Positions 51,677-60,850 of a stretch of 64,000 nucleotides of DNA are shown here, piece after piece. The stretch comes from Pseudomonadota bacterium (lineage in GTDB: Bacteria; Pseudomonadota; Gammaproteobacteria; Burkholderiales; Burkholderiaceae_C), in NCBI GenBank assembly GCA_018241325.1, contig JAFEEB010000009.1:1-64000 (forward strand), in the 5' to 3' direction. Every line of letters starts with the position of its first letter. Positions within the stretch are counted from its first letter, which is position 1. The position numbers and the translations under genes were made by a program. The notes beneath the pieces are model-generated. The model did no database searches and was not told the DNA's origin. It saw nothing but the letters and a program-made list of their open reading frames with translations.

Positions 51677-52041
51677 TAGTGTCCGGTTTATTTGATGGCA
51701 GTTGGCCGCAAGGCCAATGCTGGCGCGGGTTTCGGAAGGTTCATGGGTGTCCATGATTTGAATCTGGGGTTGCCGATTTGCGATGCTTTCGGGTTTGAAC
51801 ATCCCGGGGTAACGCATGAACGTGGGCAAGACGCTGTTCGCACAGATCATGGAGTTTGTGCCGTGGAAGACCTTCGGGCGGATCATCGAGCGACACAAGG
51901 GCGATGCGGGCGTTCGCACGTTCGGCTGCGCCGATCTGTTTCGCGTCATGGCCTTCGCCCAGCTCACATGGCGGGAGTCGCTGCGAGACGTCGAGGCCTG
52001 CCTGGCAGCCAACCAAGCCAAGCTGTTCCACATGGGACTGA
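51677..52041 (+). mobile_element. IS4-family (DUF4372) insertion sequence, 5' fragment
   Basis: The end TAGTGTCCGGTTTA at 51677-51690 looks like the terminal inverted repeat. From 51816 (ATG) about 75 codons match the N-terminal DUF4372 part of IS4-type transposases (MNVGKTLFAQIMEFVPWKTF, then ADLFRVMAFAQLTWRESLRD). Homology stops at KLFHMGLK (about 52041), where IS3-derived sequence begins on the other strand. The catalytic domain is missing. Confidence 0.8.
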
Positions 52042-52275
52042 AGACGCCAGGCGATCACCTCGTCCATGGCTTGGCGGCGAGTCTCAAAGCGCTGTCCGTG
52101 CAGGCGCTCGACCTTGAGCGATCCAAACAGCGTCTCGCTGCAGGCGTTGTCCCAGCAGTTGCCCTTGCGGCTCATCGAGCTGGTGATGCCGTACTCAGCC
52201 AGCACAGCCCTGAACTCGCCGCTGGCGTACTGGCTGCCTCTGTCACTGTGGAAGATCAGCCCGCCACTCTTGTCC
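52042..52275 (-). mobile_element. IS3-family transposase OrfB, internal fragment
   Basis: About 75 codons of the integrase core: GLIFHSDRGSQYASGEFR (catalytic Asp), then SMSRKGNCWDNACSETLFGS and LKVERLHG with the catalytic Glu region. It is cut at both ends by the IS4 and relaxase fragments, with no start, no terminal repeats and no OrfA. Confidence 0.85.
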
Positions 52276-52513
52276 GGATGCGCTGGATCTCCAGCTCGGT
52301 GCGCGGCCCCAGCCATTCCGTCGCCAGTTCGGATGCGCGATGGCGGAAGCCATCGGCGATGTAGTCGCCCGCGATGATGAGGTCTTTGCCTGTGTCGTCG
52401 CGCCCGCGCACGATCAGGTGGGTGTGCGGTTGTCGGTGTTCCAGTGATCGACCGCCACCCATTCCAGCCGGGTGCCCAGGTCGGCCTCCATGCGGCCCAT
52501 CAGGTGGCGGGTG
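52258..52513 (-). pseudogene. Relaxase (DUF3363/VirD2-like) fragment with frameshift
   Basis: Two adjoining frames encode a piece of a mobilisation relaxase: RHLMGRMEADLGTRLEWVAV plus DHWNTDN in one frame, then PHTHLIVRGRDDTGKDLIIA and GPRTELEIQR in the next. A single missing C near 52430 (AACCGCAC instead of AACCCGCAC) explains the shift. The HTH motif is the metal-binding site. It is fused in frame to the integrase fragment, giving a meaningless chimeric reading frame. Confidence 0.75.
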
Positions 52514-53335
52514 TAGGTAGACCACGTGCGGGTTGCGCTCCTTCATGCGCTGCTTCGGGATCGTCCAGGTGGCGTTTTCGAAGTCGATCTCGCTCCAGGT
52601 GGCCTCGATCAATTCGCTCTTGCGCACGACGGTCAGCAGAACCATGCGCAGCGCCAGGCGGATCGTCGGATAGGTCGCGATGGACTCCAACTGATGGAAC
52701 GCCAGCCGGATTTCAGTCGGCGACAGCGCCCGGTCTTTCGGCACGAAGGTCGCAATCGAAGCGGCACCCACGCCGTCGGCCGGGTTGTCCACCTTCTCGC
52801 CATGCAGGATGGCGAAGGCATACACCTGCTTCACAATGTCCCGGACATGCACCGCGGTAGCAGGCGCCCCGCGCCCCTTCACCTTGTTGCACAAGGCCCG
52901 CAGGTCATCAGCGGTGATTTCGTTGAGCAGCCGGTTCTGGAATGCCGGCAGGATGTCCCGATCGACGACATGCTTGCGCATCGCACGCGTGCTGTCGGCC
53001 ATCTTGGCGTCCGCCAGCCATTTGACGGCGACGTCGCCGAAGTTCTTGGCTGCGGTCAGCCGGCGCTTCTCACGCTGCTTTTCCAGTGCCGGGGAGCGGC
53101 CAGCAGTGACGGCCTTCTTGGCGTCGAGCAGCTTTTCGCGGGCCAGCGCCAGCGAGATCCCGCCAGGGCCATAGCGGCCGATGGTCAGGGTCTCACGGCG
53201 CCCGTTGAGACGGTAATCGTAGCGGAAGGTGACGGTACCGGTGGGCGATACCGTCACGTACATCCCGTCTCGGTCAGAAGCCTTATAAGTCAATGACTTA
53301 GGCTTCAGATTGCGCAGTGCTGTGTCGGTAAGCAT
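52514..53335 (-). pseudogene. Tyrosine integrase (DUF4102 type), 3'-truncated
   Basis: About 274 codons: the N-terminal arm-binding domain (MLTDTALRNLKPK, GRYGPGGISLALAREK), the SAM-like core-binding domain and the first catalytic Arg box (LLTVVRKSELIEATWSEID). After RMKERNPHVVYL the sequence switches to relaxase DNA, so the HxxR and Tyr boxes are missing and the protein is inactive. It starts about 300 bases from the guaA stop codon, the usual place for a guaA-specific integrase. Confidence 0.85.
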
Positions 53336-53636
53336 CGAGGTTTTTCTCCTGTTTCGTGACGGCTTTTACCGTCAGGGGTCAGGAGACCCGTCGATGCCCG
53401 GAAAGCCGCATGAAACATGCTTTCCAGGGGAGCGTTTTACCGTCAAAGACCGATTTGGTCTCAATAGTAAACGGGAGGGTCTTAATCAGACCTCCGGTTC
53501 TTACCGTCCGTTCTACCGTCAACCCGTTTTGCTGGCCAGCGATAGCCACCGATAGCTGCCGTGACGTATTTATTTCTAAATCAACACGTTACGTCAGTTT
53601 TTCGATAACTGGCGATAGTCCCCGAGGGACGTAAAT
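53336..53636. repeat. Candidate attachment/arm region with TACCGTCA repeats
   Basis: This gene-free stretch holds TACCGTC(A) at 53367, 53438, 53502 and 53514, all direct, plus the complement TGACGGTA at 53230 inside the integrase gene. Several CGATAG motifs (near 53540-53620) are also repeated. Composition is more AT-rich than the flanks. Position between integrase and guaA suggests integrase arm sites and one att end, but no second copy of the guaA 3' end was found in the window. Confidence 0.5.
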
Positions 53637-55256
53637 TCACTCCCACTCAATCGTCGCCGGCGGCTTGCTGCTGATGTCGTACGTCACGCGGTTGATGCCG
53701 CGCACCTCGTTGATGATGCGACTCGACACTTTCTTGAGCAGTGCATAGGGCAACTCGGCCCAGTCGGCGGTCATGAAGTCGCTGGTCTGCACGGCGCGCA
53801 GGGCCACCACGTAGTCGTAGGTGCGGCCGTCGCCCATCACGCCCACGCTCTTGACCGGCAAGAAGACGGTGAAGGCCTGGCTGGTCAGCTCGTACCAGGT
53901 CTTGCCGCTGGCCTCTTCGTGCGTACTGCGCAACTCTTCGATGAAGATGGCGTCGGCGCTCCTAGCCAAGTCGGCGTATTCCTTTTTTACTTCGCCCAGG
54001 ATGCGCACGCCCAGGCCGGGGCCGGGAAACGGGTGGCGATAGACCATCTCGGGTGGCAGGCCCAGGGCCACGCCGAGTTCGCGCACCTCGTCCTTGAACA
54101 GGTCGCGCAGGGGCTCCAGCAGCTTCAGGCCCAGCTGCTCGGGCAGGCCGCCCACGTTGTGGTGGCTCTTGATGGTGACGGCCTTTTTGCTCTTGGCGCC
54201 GCCGGATTCGATCACGTCTGGATAGATGGTGCCCTGGGCCAAAAACGTGGCGCCCTTGTGGCCACTGCCGCCCGCCTTGAGCTTGGCGGCCTCGGCCTTG
54301 AAGACCTCGACGAACTCGCGCCCGATGATCTTGCGCTTTTGCTCGGGCTCGCTCACGCCCTTCAAGTGCCCCAGAAACTGCTCGGCCGCATCCACGCGGA
54401 TGACCTTGGCGTGCAGCTTGCCGACGAACATGTCCATCACCATGTCGCCTTCGTTTTGCCGCAGCAGGCCGTGGTCAACGAAGACGCAGGTCAGCTGGTC
54501 GCCGATCGCGCGGTGGATCAGCGCGGCGGCCACGCTGGAATCGACCCCGCCCGACAGGCCCAAGATCACCTCCTCGTTGCCCACCTGCTGGCGAATGGCT
54601 TGCACGGCTTCTTCGACGTGCCCGCGCATGTCCCAGTCGGCGCGCGTGCCGCAGATGCCCAGCACGAAGCGCTCCAGCAGCGCCCGGCCCTGCAGCGTGT
54701 GCGTGACCTCGGGGTGGAACTGCACGGCGTAGAAGTGCCGCGCCTCGTCGGCCATGCCGGCGATGGGGCAACTGGGCGTGCTGGCCATCAGCTTGAAGCC
54801 CGGCGGCAGCGCGGTGACCTTGTCGCCGTGGCTCATCCACACCTTGAGCATGCCGTGGCCATCGGCGGTGGTGAAGTCGGCAATGTCCGCCAGCAGCGCG
54901 GTGTGGCCGCGTGCGCGCACCTCGGCGTAGCCAAATTCGCGGGTGTGCCCACCCTCCACCTTGCCGCCCAACTGCTGCGCCATGGTCTGCATGCCGTAGC
55001 AAATGCCCAGCACCGGCACGCCCAGCTCGAACACGGCCTGCGGCGCGCGGTCGGTGCTCTCCTCGGTGGTGCTGGCGTGGCTGCCCGAGAGGATGATGCC
55101 CTTCAATTGCCCGTCGGTCGCGTATTGGCGCACCCAGTCGTCGCTGACGTCGCAGGGGTGGACTTCGCAGTACACCTTGGCCTCACGCACGCGGCGGGCA
55201 ATGAGTTGGGTGACTTGGGAGCCGAAGTCGAGGATGAGGATTTTTTGGTGTTGCAT
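53637..55256 (-). CDS. guaA: GMP synthase (glutamine-hydrolysing) GuaA
   Basis: GuaA aminates XMP to GMP with glutamine and ATP. The 539-residue product has the class-I amidotransferase domain ([19 protein letters not shown], nucleophile Cys in [11 protein letters not shown], His/Glu in QFHPEVTHT), the ATP pyrophosphatase P-loop [19 protein letters not shown] and the dimerisation domain ending [12 protein letters not shown]. The start at 55256 fits the family. It is intact despite the adjacent island remnant. It is about 43 kb away from guaB. Confidence 0.97.
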   Translation of the reverse strand: MQHQKILILDFGSQVTQLIARRVREAKVYCEVHPCDVSDDWVRQYATDGQLKGIILSGSHASTTEESTDRAPQAVFELGVPVLGICYGMQTMAQQLGGKVEGGHTREFGYAEVRARGHTALLADIADFTTADGHGMLKVWMSHGDKVTALPPGFKLMASTPSCPIAGMADEARHFYAVQFHPEVTHTLQGRALLERFVLGICGTRADWDMRGHVEEAVQAIRQQVGNEEVILGLSGGVDSSVAAALIHRAIGDQLTCVFVDHGLLRQNEGDMVMDMFVGKLHAKVIRVDAAEQFLGHLKGVSEPEQKRKIIGREFVEVFKAEAAKLKAGGSGHKGATFLAQGTIYPDVIESGGAKSKKAVTIKSHHNVGGLPEQLGLKLLEPLRDLFKDEVRELGVALGLPPEMVYRHPFPGPGLGVRILGEVKKEYADLARSADAIFIEELRSTHEEASGKTWYELTSQAFTVFLPVKSVGVMGDGRTYDYVVALRAVQTSDFMTADWAELPYALLKKVSSRIINEVRGINRVTYDISSKPPATIEWE

Positions 55257-55281
55257 GGTTGGGATCGGACCTACTGGAACT

Positions 55282-55599
55282 TCAGTAGCCGTTGAACAGA
55301 AAATCCAGTGCGGCGACGATGCGGCCGTGCTCATGTGCCAGGCTGGCCACCGGATCCTTGAGGGTGCGCAAGGGCACTGCGGCCAGCTTGGGAGTTTCCA
55401 GCAAGCATTCCTCGCCGGCAACGATCAGCGTCGGCATCAGGCTCTCGGGCATCTTGACTTGCGCGAAGTGCGAGCGACGCCGCAAGGGCACGACGATGCG
55501 ACTGTCCAGCCCATTCAGCAGGCCGCTTTGCACGTCCAGCAGATACGGGGTGCTGGCCGCCTGCGCGCCGCTGTTGGCATAGACGTCGAAGCGCGCCAT
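55282..55599 (-). CDS. ccdB: CcdB family toxin
   Basis: CcdB poisons DNA gyrase unless bound by CcdA. The 105-residue product matches the family: ARFDVYAN start, [31 protein letters not shown] [17 protein letters not shown] and the C-terminal [11 protein letters not shown], whose end corresponds to the gyrase-contacting tail (family: ...LI-GI). ATG 55599 overlaps the ccdA stop, so synthesis is coupled. The chromosomal location beside the guaA island suggests an addiction module left from mobile DNA, but this is inference. Confidence 0.92.
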   Translation of the reverse strand: MARFDVYANSGAQAASTPYLLDVQSGLLNGLDSRIVVPLRRRSHFAQVKMPESLMPTLIVAGEECLLETPKLAAVPLRTLKDPVASLAHEHGRIVAALDFLFNGY

Positions 55600-55844
55600 C
55601 AAAAGCTTTTCCAGCGATCCAGGGGCAGGCCCTCATCGGCCACCGTGGCGTTGTAGGCGGCAATGAAGTCAGTGTGCTCGTCGCGCCAGCGCTGCGCGCG
55701 CTCGCGGCGAACCAGCTCGCGCAGGTATTGATCGCAAGCCTGCGACAGGTTGATGTCGAGCTCGCGCGCCGCCTGCAGAACGTCTTCGCTGAGGCTCAGA
55801 TTGGTCGCACGCTTGCGGTGGATGGGGTGTGTGGTTTCGGTCAT
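55599..55844 (-). CDS. ccdA: CcdA family antitoxin
   Basis: The 81-residue antitoxin has an N-terminal ribbon-helix-helix (KRATNLSLSEDVLQAARELD) that binds the operator and a C-terminal toxin-binding tail (DFIAAYNATVADEGLPLDRW followed by KSF). ATG 55844 was chosen at the family start; upstream in-frame codons are not conserved-looking. First gene of the ccdAB operon, which is expected to be autoregulated at its promoter in the 55845-55912 gap. Confidence 0.92.
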   Translation of the reverse strand: MTETTHPIHRKRATNLSLSEDVLQAARELDINLSQACDQYLRELVRRERAQRWRDEHTDFIAAYNATVADEGLPLDRWKSF

Positions 55845-55912
55845 GTGTGATCCACGTCTCCAATGCGCAGAAACAATGCGCACATTTTATAACCGCCGTG
55901 GCGAAAAAACCG

Positions 55913-56692
55913 TCAGAGTTTTTCCGTCTGCCCACTGCTGGGCTGCCACTTCATCAGCCGCCGCTCGGCCAGGCCCACCAGGCCATCCAGCACCAGGGCC
56001 AGGGCGGTCAGCAGCACGATGCCGGCCACCACCGTGTCCACGTCGAAGCTGCCTTCGGCCTGCAAGATGAGATAGCCCACGCCGCTGGCCGAACCCAGGT
56101 ATTCGCCCACCACCGCGCCGACGAAGGCCAGGCCGACCGAGCTGTGCAGGCTGGAGAACACCCAGCTCATGGCGCTGGGCACGTAGACGTGGCGCATCAG
56201 GTCACGCCGGCTGGCGCCCAGCATGCGGGCGTTGGCCAGCACCACGGGGCTGACCTCGCGCACGCCTTGGTAGACGTTGAAGAACACGATGAAGAACACC
56301 AGCGTGACGGCCAGCGCCACCTTGGACCAGATCCCCAGGCCAAACCACAGCGCGAAGATGGGCGCCAAAATGACGCGCGGCATGGCGTTGGCGGCCTTCA
56401 GATACGGGTCGAGCACGGCCGAGGCAAAGGGCGCCAGCGCCAGCCACAGGCCCACGCCCAGGCCCGCCAGCGTGCCGATGCCGAAGGCCAGCAGCGTCTC
56501 CACCAGCGTGACCCACATGTGCTTGTAGATGTCGCCGTTGGTGACGAACCAGGCCCACAGCCGCTGCGCCACCATTTGCGGACGGCCGAAAAAGAAGGCG
56601 ACCGTATCGGACGCGTTGGACGCCCAGGCCCACACGCCGACGATAAGGATGAGCAGACCGATTTGCCAGGCGCGCAGCTTGACGTGGTTCAT
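55913..56692 (-). CDS. ABC transporter permease, SsuC/TauC/ThiX type
   Basis: The 259-residue inner-membrane permease has about six membrane segments and the EAA-like loop ANARMLGASRRDLMRHVYVP. It belongs to the nitrate/sulfonate/taurine/pyrimidine-precursor group of importers. The ATG overlaps the ATPase stop (ATGA). Third gene of the minus-strand importer operon (binding protein, ATPase, permease). Confidence 0.9.
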   Translation of the reverse strand: MNHVKLRAWQIGLLILIVGVWAWASNASDTVAFFFGRPQMVAQRLWAWFVTNGDIYKHMWVTLVETLLAFGIGTLAGLGVGLWLALAPFASAVLDPYLKAANAMPRVILAPIFALWFGLGIWSKVALAVTLVFFIVFFNVYQGVREVSPVVLANARMLGASRRDLMRHVYVPSAMSWVFSSLHSSVGLAFVGAVVGEYLGSASGVGYLILQAEGSFDVDTVVAGIVLLTALALVLDGLVGLAERRLMKWQPSSGQTEKL

Positions 56693-57543
56693 GCCACCTT
56701 CCGTTTCTGCTGGTCGTAGCCCTTGAGCACCTCGTCGCGCAGCACCGCCCAGATCTGCGCGTGCAGATCGACGAAGCGCGGCAGGTTGCGGATCTCGGCC
56801 ACGTTGCGTGGGCGCGGCAGGTCGATGACGAATTCGCCGATGGGGTGCGTGGCCGGCCCGGCCGAGAGCACCACCACGCGGTCGGACAGGGCAATGGCCT
56901 CGTCCAGATCGTGCGTGATGAACAGCACCGCCCGGCCCTGCGCGGCGGCGCCGCTCTTGCCCTGCGCGGGCTCGGCCCACAGTTCGAGCAGCTCGTTTTC
57001 CATCAGCTGGCGGGTTTGCACGTCGAGTGCCGAGAAGGGCTCGTCCATCAGGATGATGTCCGGGTCCAGGATCAGCGTCTGCGCCATGGCCACGCGCTTG
57101 CGCATGCCGCCCGACAGCTGGTGCGGATAGCGGTCCTCGAAGCCCGCCAGGCCCACGCGCGCCAGCCAGGCCATGGCGCGCTCGCGCGCTGCGGTCGGCG
57201 GCGTGCCGGCAAACACCAGACCCGCCATCACGTTGTCCAGCGCGGTCTTCCAGGGCATGAGCGACTCGGCCTGGAACATGTAGCCGGCGCGCCGGTTCAG
57301 CCCCCGCAAAGGCTCGCCGAACACCACCACCTGCCCGCGCGAGGGCGCCAGCAGGCCGGCGCCGATGTTCAGCAGCGTGCTCTTGCCGCAGCCCGTGGGG
57401 CCGACCACCGAGACGAACTCGCCCGGCGCCACCGACAGGTGCGTGTCCTGCACGGCGGTGTAGCGCTGGCCAGGCGCGTCCCGGCTGGTGAAGACGCAGC
57501 TGATGTCCTGCAGGTCGAGCGCGGGAGCGGTTGCGGGTTTCAA
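56689..57543 (-). CDS. ABC transporter ATP-binding protein, SsuB/TauB type
   Basis: The 284-residue ATPase has Walker A GPTGCGKST, Q-loop MFQAESLMPW (typical of the SsuB/TauB/NrtD group), signature LSGGMRKRVAMAQ, Walker B ILMDEPFSALD and the switch His in LFITHDLDEAI. An extra loop (about 185-200, PAQGKSGAAAQGR) precedes the H-loop. It powers the permease encoded next. A family B repeat separates it from the binding-protein gene. Confidence 0.92.
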   Translation of the reverse strand: MKPATAPALDLQDISCVFTSRDAPGQRYTAVQDTHLSVAPGEFVSVVGPTGCGKSTLLNIGAGLLAPSRGQVVVFGEPLRGLNRRAGYMFQAESLMPWKTALDNVMAGLVFAGTPPTAARERAMAWLARVGLAGFEDRYPHQLSGGMRKRVAMAQTLILDPDIILMDEPFSALDVQTRQLMENELLELWAEPAQGKSGAAAQGRAVLFITHDLDEAIALSDRVVVLSAGPATHPIGEFVIDLPRPRNVAEIRNLPRFVDLHAQIWAVLRDEVLKGYDQQKRKVA

Positions 57544-57544
57544 G

Positions 57545-57600
57545 TCAAATCGGCCTCTGGCGCCCGTCCATCAAACGCGACAAGCTACAAATACAGGAGT
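57545..57600 (-). repeat. Family B repeat, copy B10
   Basis: The reverse complement contains TGTAGCTTGTCGCGTTTGAT then GGACGGGCGCCAGAGGCCG, a good match to the B core. It occupies the gap between binding-protein and ATPase genes of one operon. Confidence 0.78.
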
Positions 57601-57606
57601 ATCGAC

Positions 57607-58635
57607 TCAGGGATACTTGACGTCGGCCTTGCGCGCAAAGGCGTTGGTGAAGGTCTTGGCCAGGTCGATGGACTTGTCCGCCAGACTGGGCTCGAAGGTC
57701 TTGAGCATGCGCAGCGCGGTGGCGGGCCCGGCCTCGGGCATCAGGCCGTCGGGCGAGATGGCCTGGCGCACGTTCTCCCACGCGGCCAGGTACAGCGCGC
57801 GGTCGCCCAGCAGGTAGGACTCGGGCACGGTCTTGACGATGTCGGACGGGCCCGCCTTGGTCAGCCAGCGCAGCGCGTGCACCATGGCGTTGGCCAGCGC
57901 CTGCGTGGTGTTGGGGTTCTCCTGCACGAACTTGCTGTGGGTGTAGAGCACGGCGGCCGGCATGGGCCCGCCATAGACCGACTGCGTATCTTTCAGCGTG
58001 CGGGTGTCGGCCACGACCTTGATCAGCTTGTCGCGTTGCAGCATGGTGATGACCGGGTCGAGGTTGGCGATGGCGTCCACCTGCCCCGATTTGACGGCGG
58101 TGATGGCGCCACTGGCCGCGCCCACGCCGATGAAGGACACCTCGCTGGGCTTGATGCCCGCTTTGGCCAGCACGTAGCTGGCCATCATCGAGGTGGACGA
58201 GCCGGGCGCGGTCACGCCGATCTTCTTGCCCTTGAGGTCGGCCAGGCTCTTGTAGTCGGGCATGGTCTTGGTGGAGACGGCCAGCACGATCTGCGGCGCG
58301 CGCCCCTGCAGCACGAAGGACTCGATGAACTGGTTCTTGGCCTGCATGTTGATGGTGTGCTCATACGCGCCCGACACCACGTCGGCGCTGCCACCCACCA
58401 GCGCCTGCAGCGCCTTGGAGCCGCCGGCGAAGTCCGGGATCTCGACTTGCAGGCCCTCGTCCTTGAAGTGGCCCAGCTGCTCGGCAATGGTGAGCGGCAG
58501 GTAATAAAACAGGTTTTTGCCACCGACGGCAATCGTCAGCTTGGACTTCTCGGGCTTGCCGGCCTGGGCCCACACGCGCGGAAAGGCCAACACCGCCGGA
58601 GCCAGGGCCAGGGTTTTGAGAACGGTGCGACGCAT
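57607..58635 (-). CDS. ABC transporter substrate-binding protein, SsuA/THI5-like
   Basis: The 342-residue periplasmic protein has a Sec (or short Tat-like RRT) signal (about 1-24, PRVWAQ) and the NMT1/SsuA fold: LTIAVGGKNLFYYLPLTIAE, PDFAGGSKALQALVGGSADV, KGKKIGVTAPGSSTSMMA, and GQVDAIANLDPVITML. The family takes up sulfonates, nitrate, pyrimidines or aromatic carboxylates; the ligand cannot be named. First gene of the importer operon, divergent from the universal stress protein gene. Confidence 0.9.
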   Translation of the reverse strand: MRRTVLKTLALAPAVLAFPRVWAQAGKPEKSKLTIAVGGKNLFYYLPLTIAEQLGHFKDEGLQVEIPDFAGGSKALQALVGGSADVVSGAYEHTINMQAKNQFIESFVLQGRAPQIVLAVSTKTMPDYKSLADLKGKKIGVTAPGSSTSMMASYVLAKAGIKPSEVSFIGVGAASGAITAVKSGQVDAIANLDPVITMLQRDKLIKVVADTRTLKDTQSVYGGPMPAAVLYTHSKFVQENPNTTQALANAMVHALRWLTKAGPSDIVKTVPESYLLGDRALYLAAWENVRQAISPDGLMPEAGPATALRMLKTFEPSLADKSIDLAKTFTNAFARKADVKYP

Positions 58636-58785
58636 GGGAAAGCCTTTCGAGATGTTTCAAGAACCCGGGGAATTTAGCAGACCGGGCCACGGCAGCCCCA
58701 AGCCTAGCGGGCTTGCCCCGGCGGGCGGCGGGCCGATCGGCAACGATATAAGCTCCACCCATCGACCGCAAGGAGGCTTTTCCTC

Positions 58786-59256
58786 ATGACCCTGAAGATT
58801 TTGTTGCCGCTGGACGGCACCGCCCTGTCGCTGGAGCAAGCCCGTTTTGCCATCCGGCTGTGCCAAAGCGGCCTGCAGGCGCATCTCGTGGCGGCCAACG
58901 TGCAGGAGCCGGCCAGCTTTTACGAGGTGATCACGGCGCGTGACCCGAGCCGGCTGGAGCAGATGGTGATCGGTACCGCGCGCGAGCTGGTGACCCCCGC
59001 CGTCAAGCTGCTGCAGGACGCCGGCCTGTCGCACGAGGTGGCCATCGTGGAAGAAGGCGACCCGGTGCAGGGCATGCTGGAGCTGATCGAGTCCGAGGGC
59101 TGCGACATGGTGATCGTGGGCGTGCACCCGCACAGCCTGCTGGAAAGCGGCAGCACCCGCTCGTCGGGGCTGCGCCTGGCCAAGGTCTCGCCGGTGCCGG
59201 TGCTCAGCGTGCGTGCGCCCGAGCCCGCCGATCCGGATCGAAGCGACGCAGAGTAA
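58786..59256 (+). CDS. Universal stress protein (UspA family)
   Basis: The 156-residue single-domain Usp has the start KILLPLDGTALSLEQ and the end MVIVGVHPHSLLESGSTRSS, then GLRLAKVSPVPVLSVR, in which the ATP-binding pattern Gx2Gx9G(S/T) is only partly kept (GVHPHSLL..STRSSGLRL). It may therefore bind ATP weakly or not at all. AAGGAGG lies 9 bases before the ATG. It is convergent with the MFS gene, with only 6 bases between the stop codons. Confidence 0.9.
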   Translation: MTLKILLPLDGTALSLEQARFAIRLCQSGLQAHLVAANVQEPASFYEVITARDPSRLEQMVIGTARELVTPAVKLLQDAGLSHEVAIVEEGDPVQGMLELIESEGCDMVIVGVHPHSLLESGSTRSSGLRLAKVSPVPVLSVRAPEPADPDRSDAE

Positions 59257-59262
59257 GCCGTC

Positions 59263-60501
59263 TCAACAGGGCGACGCCGACGCCGTCGGCCGATGCTGGC
59301 GGATGTCGGGCAGCAGCACCGTCAGCAGGCCCAGCAGCGGCAAATACGCACACAGGTGATAGACGAACACGATGCCGTGCCGGTCGGCCAGCATGCCCAG
59401 CACCGCCGCGCCCACGCCGCCCATGCCGAAGGCAAAGCCGAAGAACATGCCCGACACCGCGCCCACCTTGCCCGGCATCAGCTCCTGCGCAAACACCAGG
59501 ATGGCTGAAAACGCCGAGGCGATGATCAGGCCGATGATGAAGCTCAGGATGATGGTCCCGGTCAGCCCGACGTAGGGCATCGCCAGGGTGAACGGCGCCA
59601 CCCCCAGGATCGATCCCCAGATCACGCGCTTGCGCCCGATGCGGTCGCCGATCGGCCCGCCCGCCAGCGTGCCGGCCGCCACCGCGAACAAAAAGATGAA
59701 CAGATACACCTGCGCGGCCTGCACCGACACGCCAAAGCGCGTGATCAGGTAGAAGGTGTAGTAGCTGGTCAGGCTGGTCAGGTAGAAATATTTGGAAAAG
59801 ATCAGCACCAGCAGCACGCCGATGGCCAGCGCCACCGTGCGCGGCGGCACCGGGCTGACCATGGCCTCGGCCGGCTTCTTGGCGCGCGCGTCGCCGAGGT
59901 GCCGCGTCTTGTACCAGGTGCCGATCTGCCACAGCACGACGATGGCCACCAGCGCCGCCAGCCCGAACCAGGCCACGGCGCCCTGCCCGTGCGGCATCAC
60001 GATGGCCGCAGCCAGCAAGGGCCCGACCGCGCTGCCCGTGTTGCCGCCCACCTGAAAGATCGACTGCGCCAGGCCCGGCTGCCCGCCCGAGGCCAGGCGC
60101 GCGATGCGCGAGGACTCGGGGTGAAACACCGACGAGCCGGTGCCCACCAGCGCCGCGGCCACCAGCACGGTGCCAAAGTTGGGCGCCACCGACAGCAGCA
60201 GCAGGCCGCACAGGGTGGAGCCCATGCCGAAGGCCAGCGAATGCGGCTTGGGGTGCTTGTCGGTGTACAGGCCCACCAGCGGTTGCAGCAGCGAGGCTGT
60301 CATCTGGTAGGTCAGCGTGATCAGCCCGATCTGCGCGAAGCTCAGGCTGAACTCGCCCTTGAGCATGGGGTAGATCGCCAGGATCAACGACTGGATCATG
60401 TCGTTGAGAAAGTGCGAGAAGCTGATGGCGTAGAGCACGCGATAGCGCGTGCCTTCGGGGGCCGGCACCGCGCCGGGGTGGGTGGCAAGTTGGGTGTTCA
60501 T
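59263..60501 (-). CDS. MFS transporter, fosmidomycin-resistance (Fsr) type
   Basis: The 412-residue permease has 12 hydrophobic segments and the Fsr-like features SFSHFLNDMIQSLILAIYPM, TGSSVFHPESSRIAR and a central GGPIGDRIGRKRVIWGS motif. Relatives export fosmidomycin and possibly other small phosphonates or sugars. The start was set at 60501 (MNTQLATHP); the long upstream in-frame extension lies antisense to the P-ATPase gene and is rejected. It is divergent from the P-ATPase. Confidence 0.9.
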   Translation of the reverse strand: MNTQLATHPGAVPAPEGTRYRVLYAISFSHFLNDMIQSLILAIYPMLKGEFSLSFAQIGLITLTYQMTASLLQPLVGLYTDKHPKPHSLAFGMGSTLCGLLLLSVAPNFGTVLVAAALVGTGSSVFHPESSRIARLASGGQPGLAQSIFQVGGNTGSAVGPLLAAAIVMPHGQGAVAWFGLAALVAIVVLWQIGTWYKTRHLGDARAKKPAEAMVSPVPPRTVALAIGVLLVLIFSKYFYLTSLTSYYTFYLITRFGVSVQAAQVYLFIFLFAVAAGTLAGGPIGDRIGRKRVIWGSILGVAPFTLAMPYVGLTGTIILSFIIGLIIASAFSAILVFAQELMPGKVGAVSGMFFGFAFGMGGVGAAVLGMLADRHGIVFVYHLCAYLPLLGLLTVLLPDIRQHRPTASASPC

Positions 60502-60850
60502 CGAAGGGACCGCAGACGAAGTGCGCAGGCATGCCCGGCGGGCACGCGCGACCGATTTCACGCGCGCAACCCGACATGGTACGCCGCGTGCGCGGCCTTG
60601 TCCTGGACCGCGATCCACGCCCCTTGGGACAGCGGGAACCTGGACGACGACACCCTGCGTGAGCACCGGGCGCTTCAACGATCGCCCGATGCGCGGCAAA
60701 ACACGGCCCGCTTTGGCCGTCATGCGCGTGCCGAACCGGACCCCTGCGACGATTCCAATGTGTCCGAAAAACATTCGGCAATCCCCTTCTCGTCGTTCGT
60801 CATGCAGAATCGGTAGTCCTCCCACCGCGCCCGACGCCCACCACGCATTC
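60502..60850. other. Divergent intergenic region, no gene recognised
   Basis: These 349 bases separate the MFS and P-ATPase genes. No conserved small ORF, RNA or repeat family of the window was seen. The frame leading into the P-ATPase is open here but is not conserved-looking. It presumably holds both promoters; no clear -35/-10 pair stands out. Confidence 0.5.

Larger units (their letters stand above)
51656..53636. mobile_element. Remnant of a genomic island at the 3' end of guaA
   Basis: Between the broken LysR gene and guaA lie only fragments: IS4-like transposase (plus), IS3-like transposase (minus), a frameshifted relaxase piece (minus) and a truncated tyrosine integrase (minus) next to the guaA stop. 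The 3' end of guaA is a known integration hotspot for islands with this integrase type. Cargo is gone, so the element cannot be active. Only one attachment end can be placed. Confidence 0.75.

Noticed and set aside
51741..52316. A 191-codon minus-strand frame across the IS region as one gene
   Set aside because: Only its middle is IS3 OrfB; the rest is antisense to the IS4 fragment or derived from the relaxase piece.
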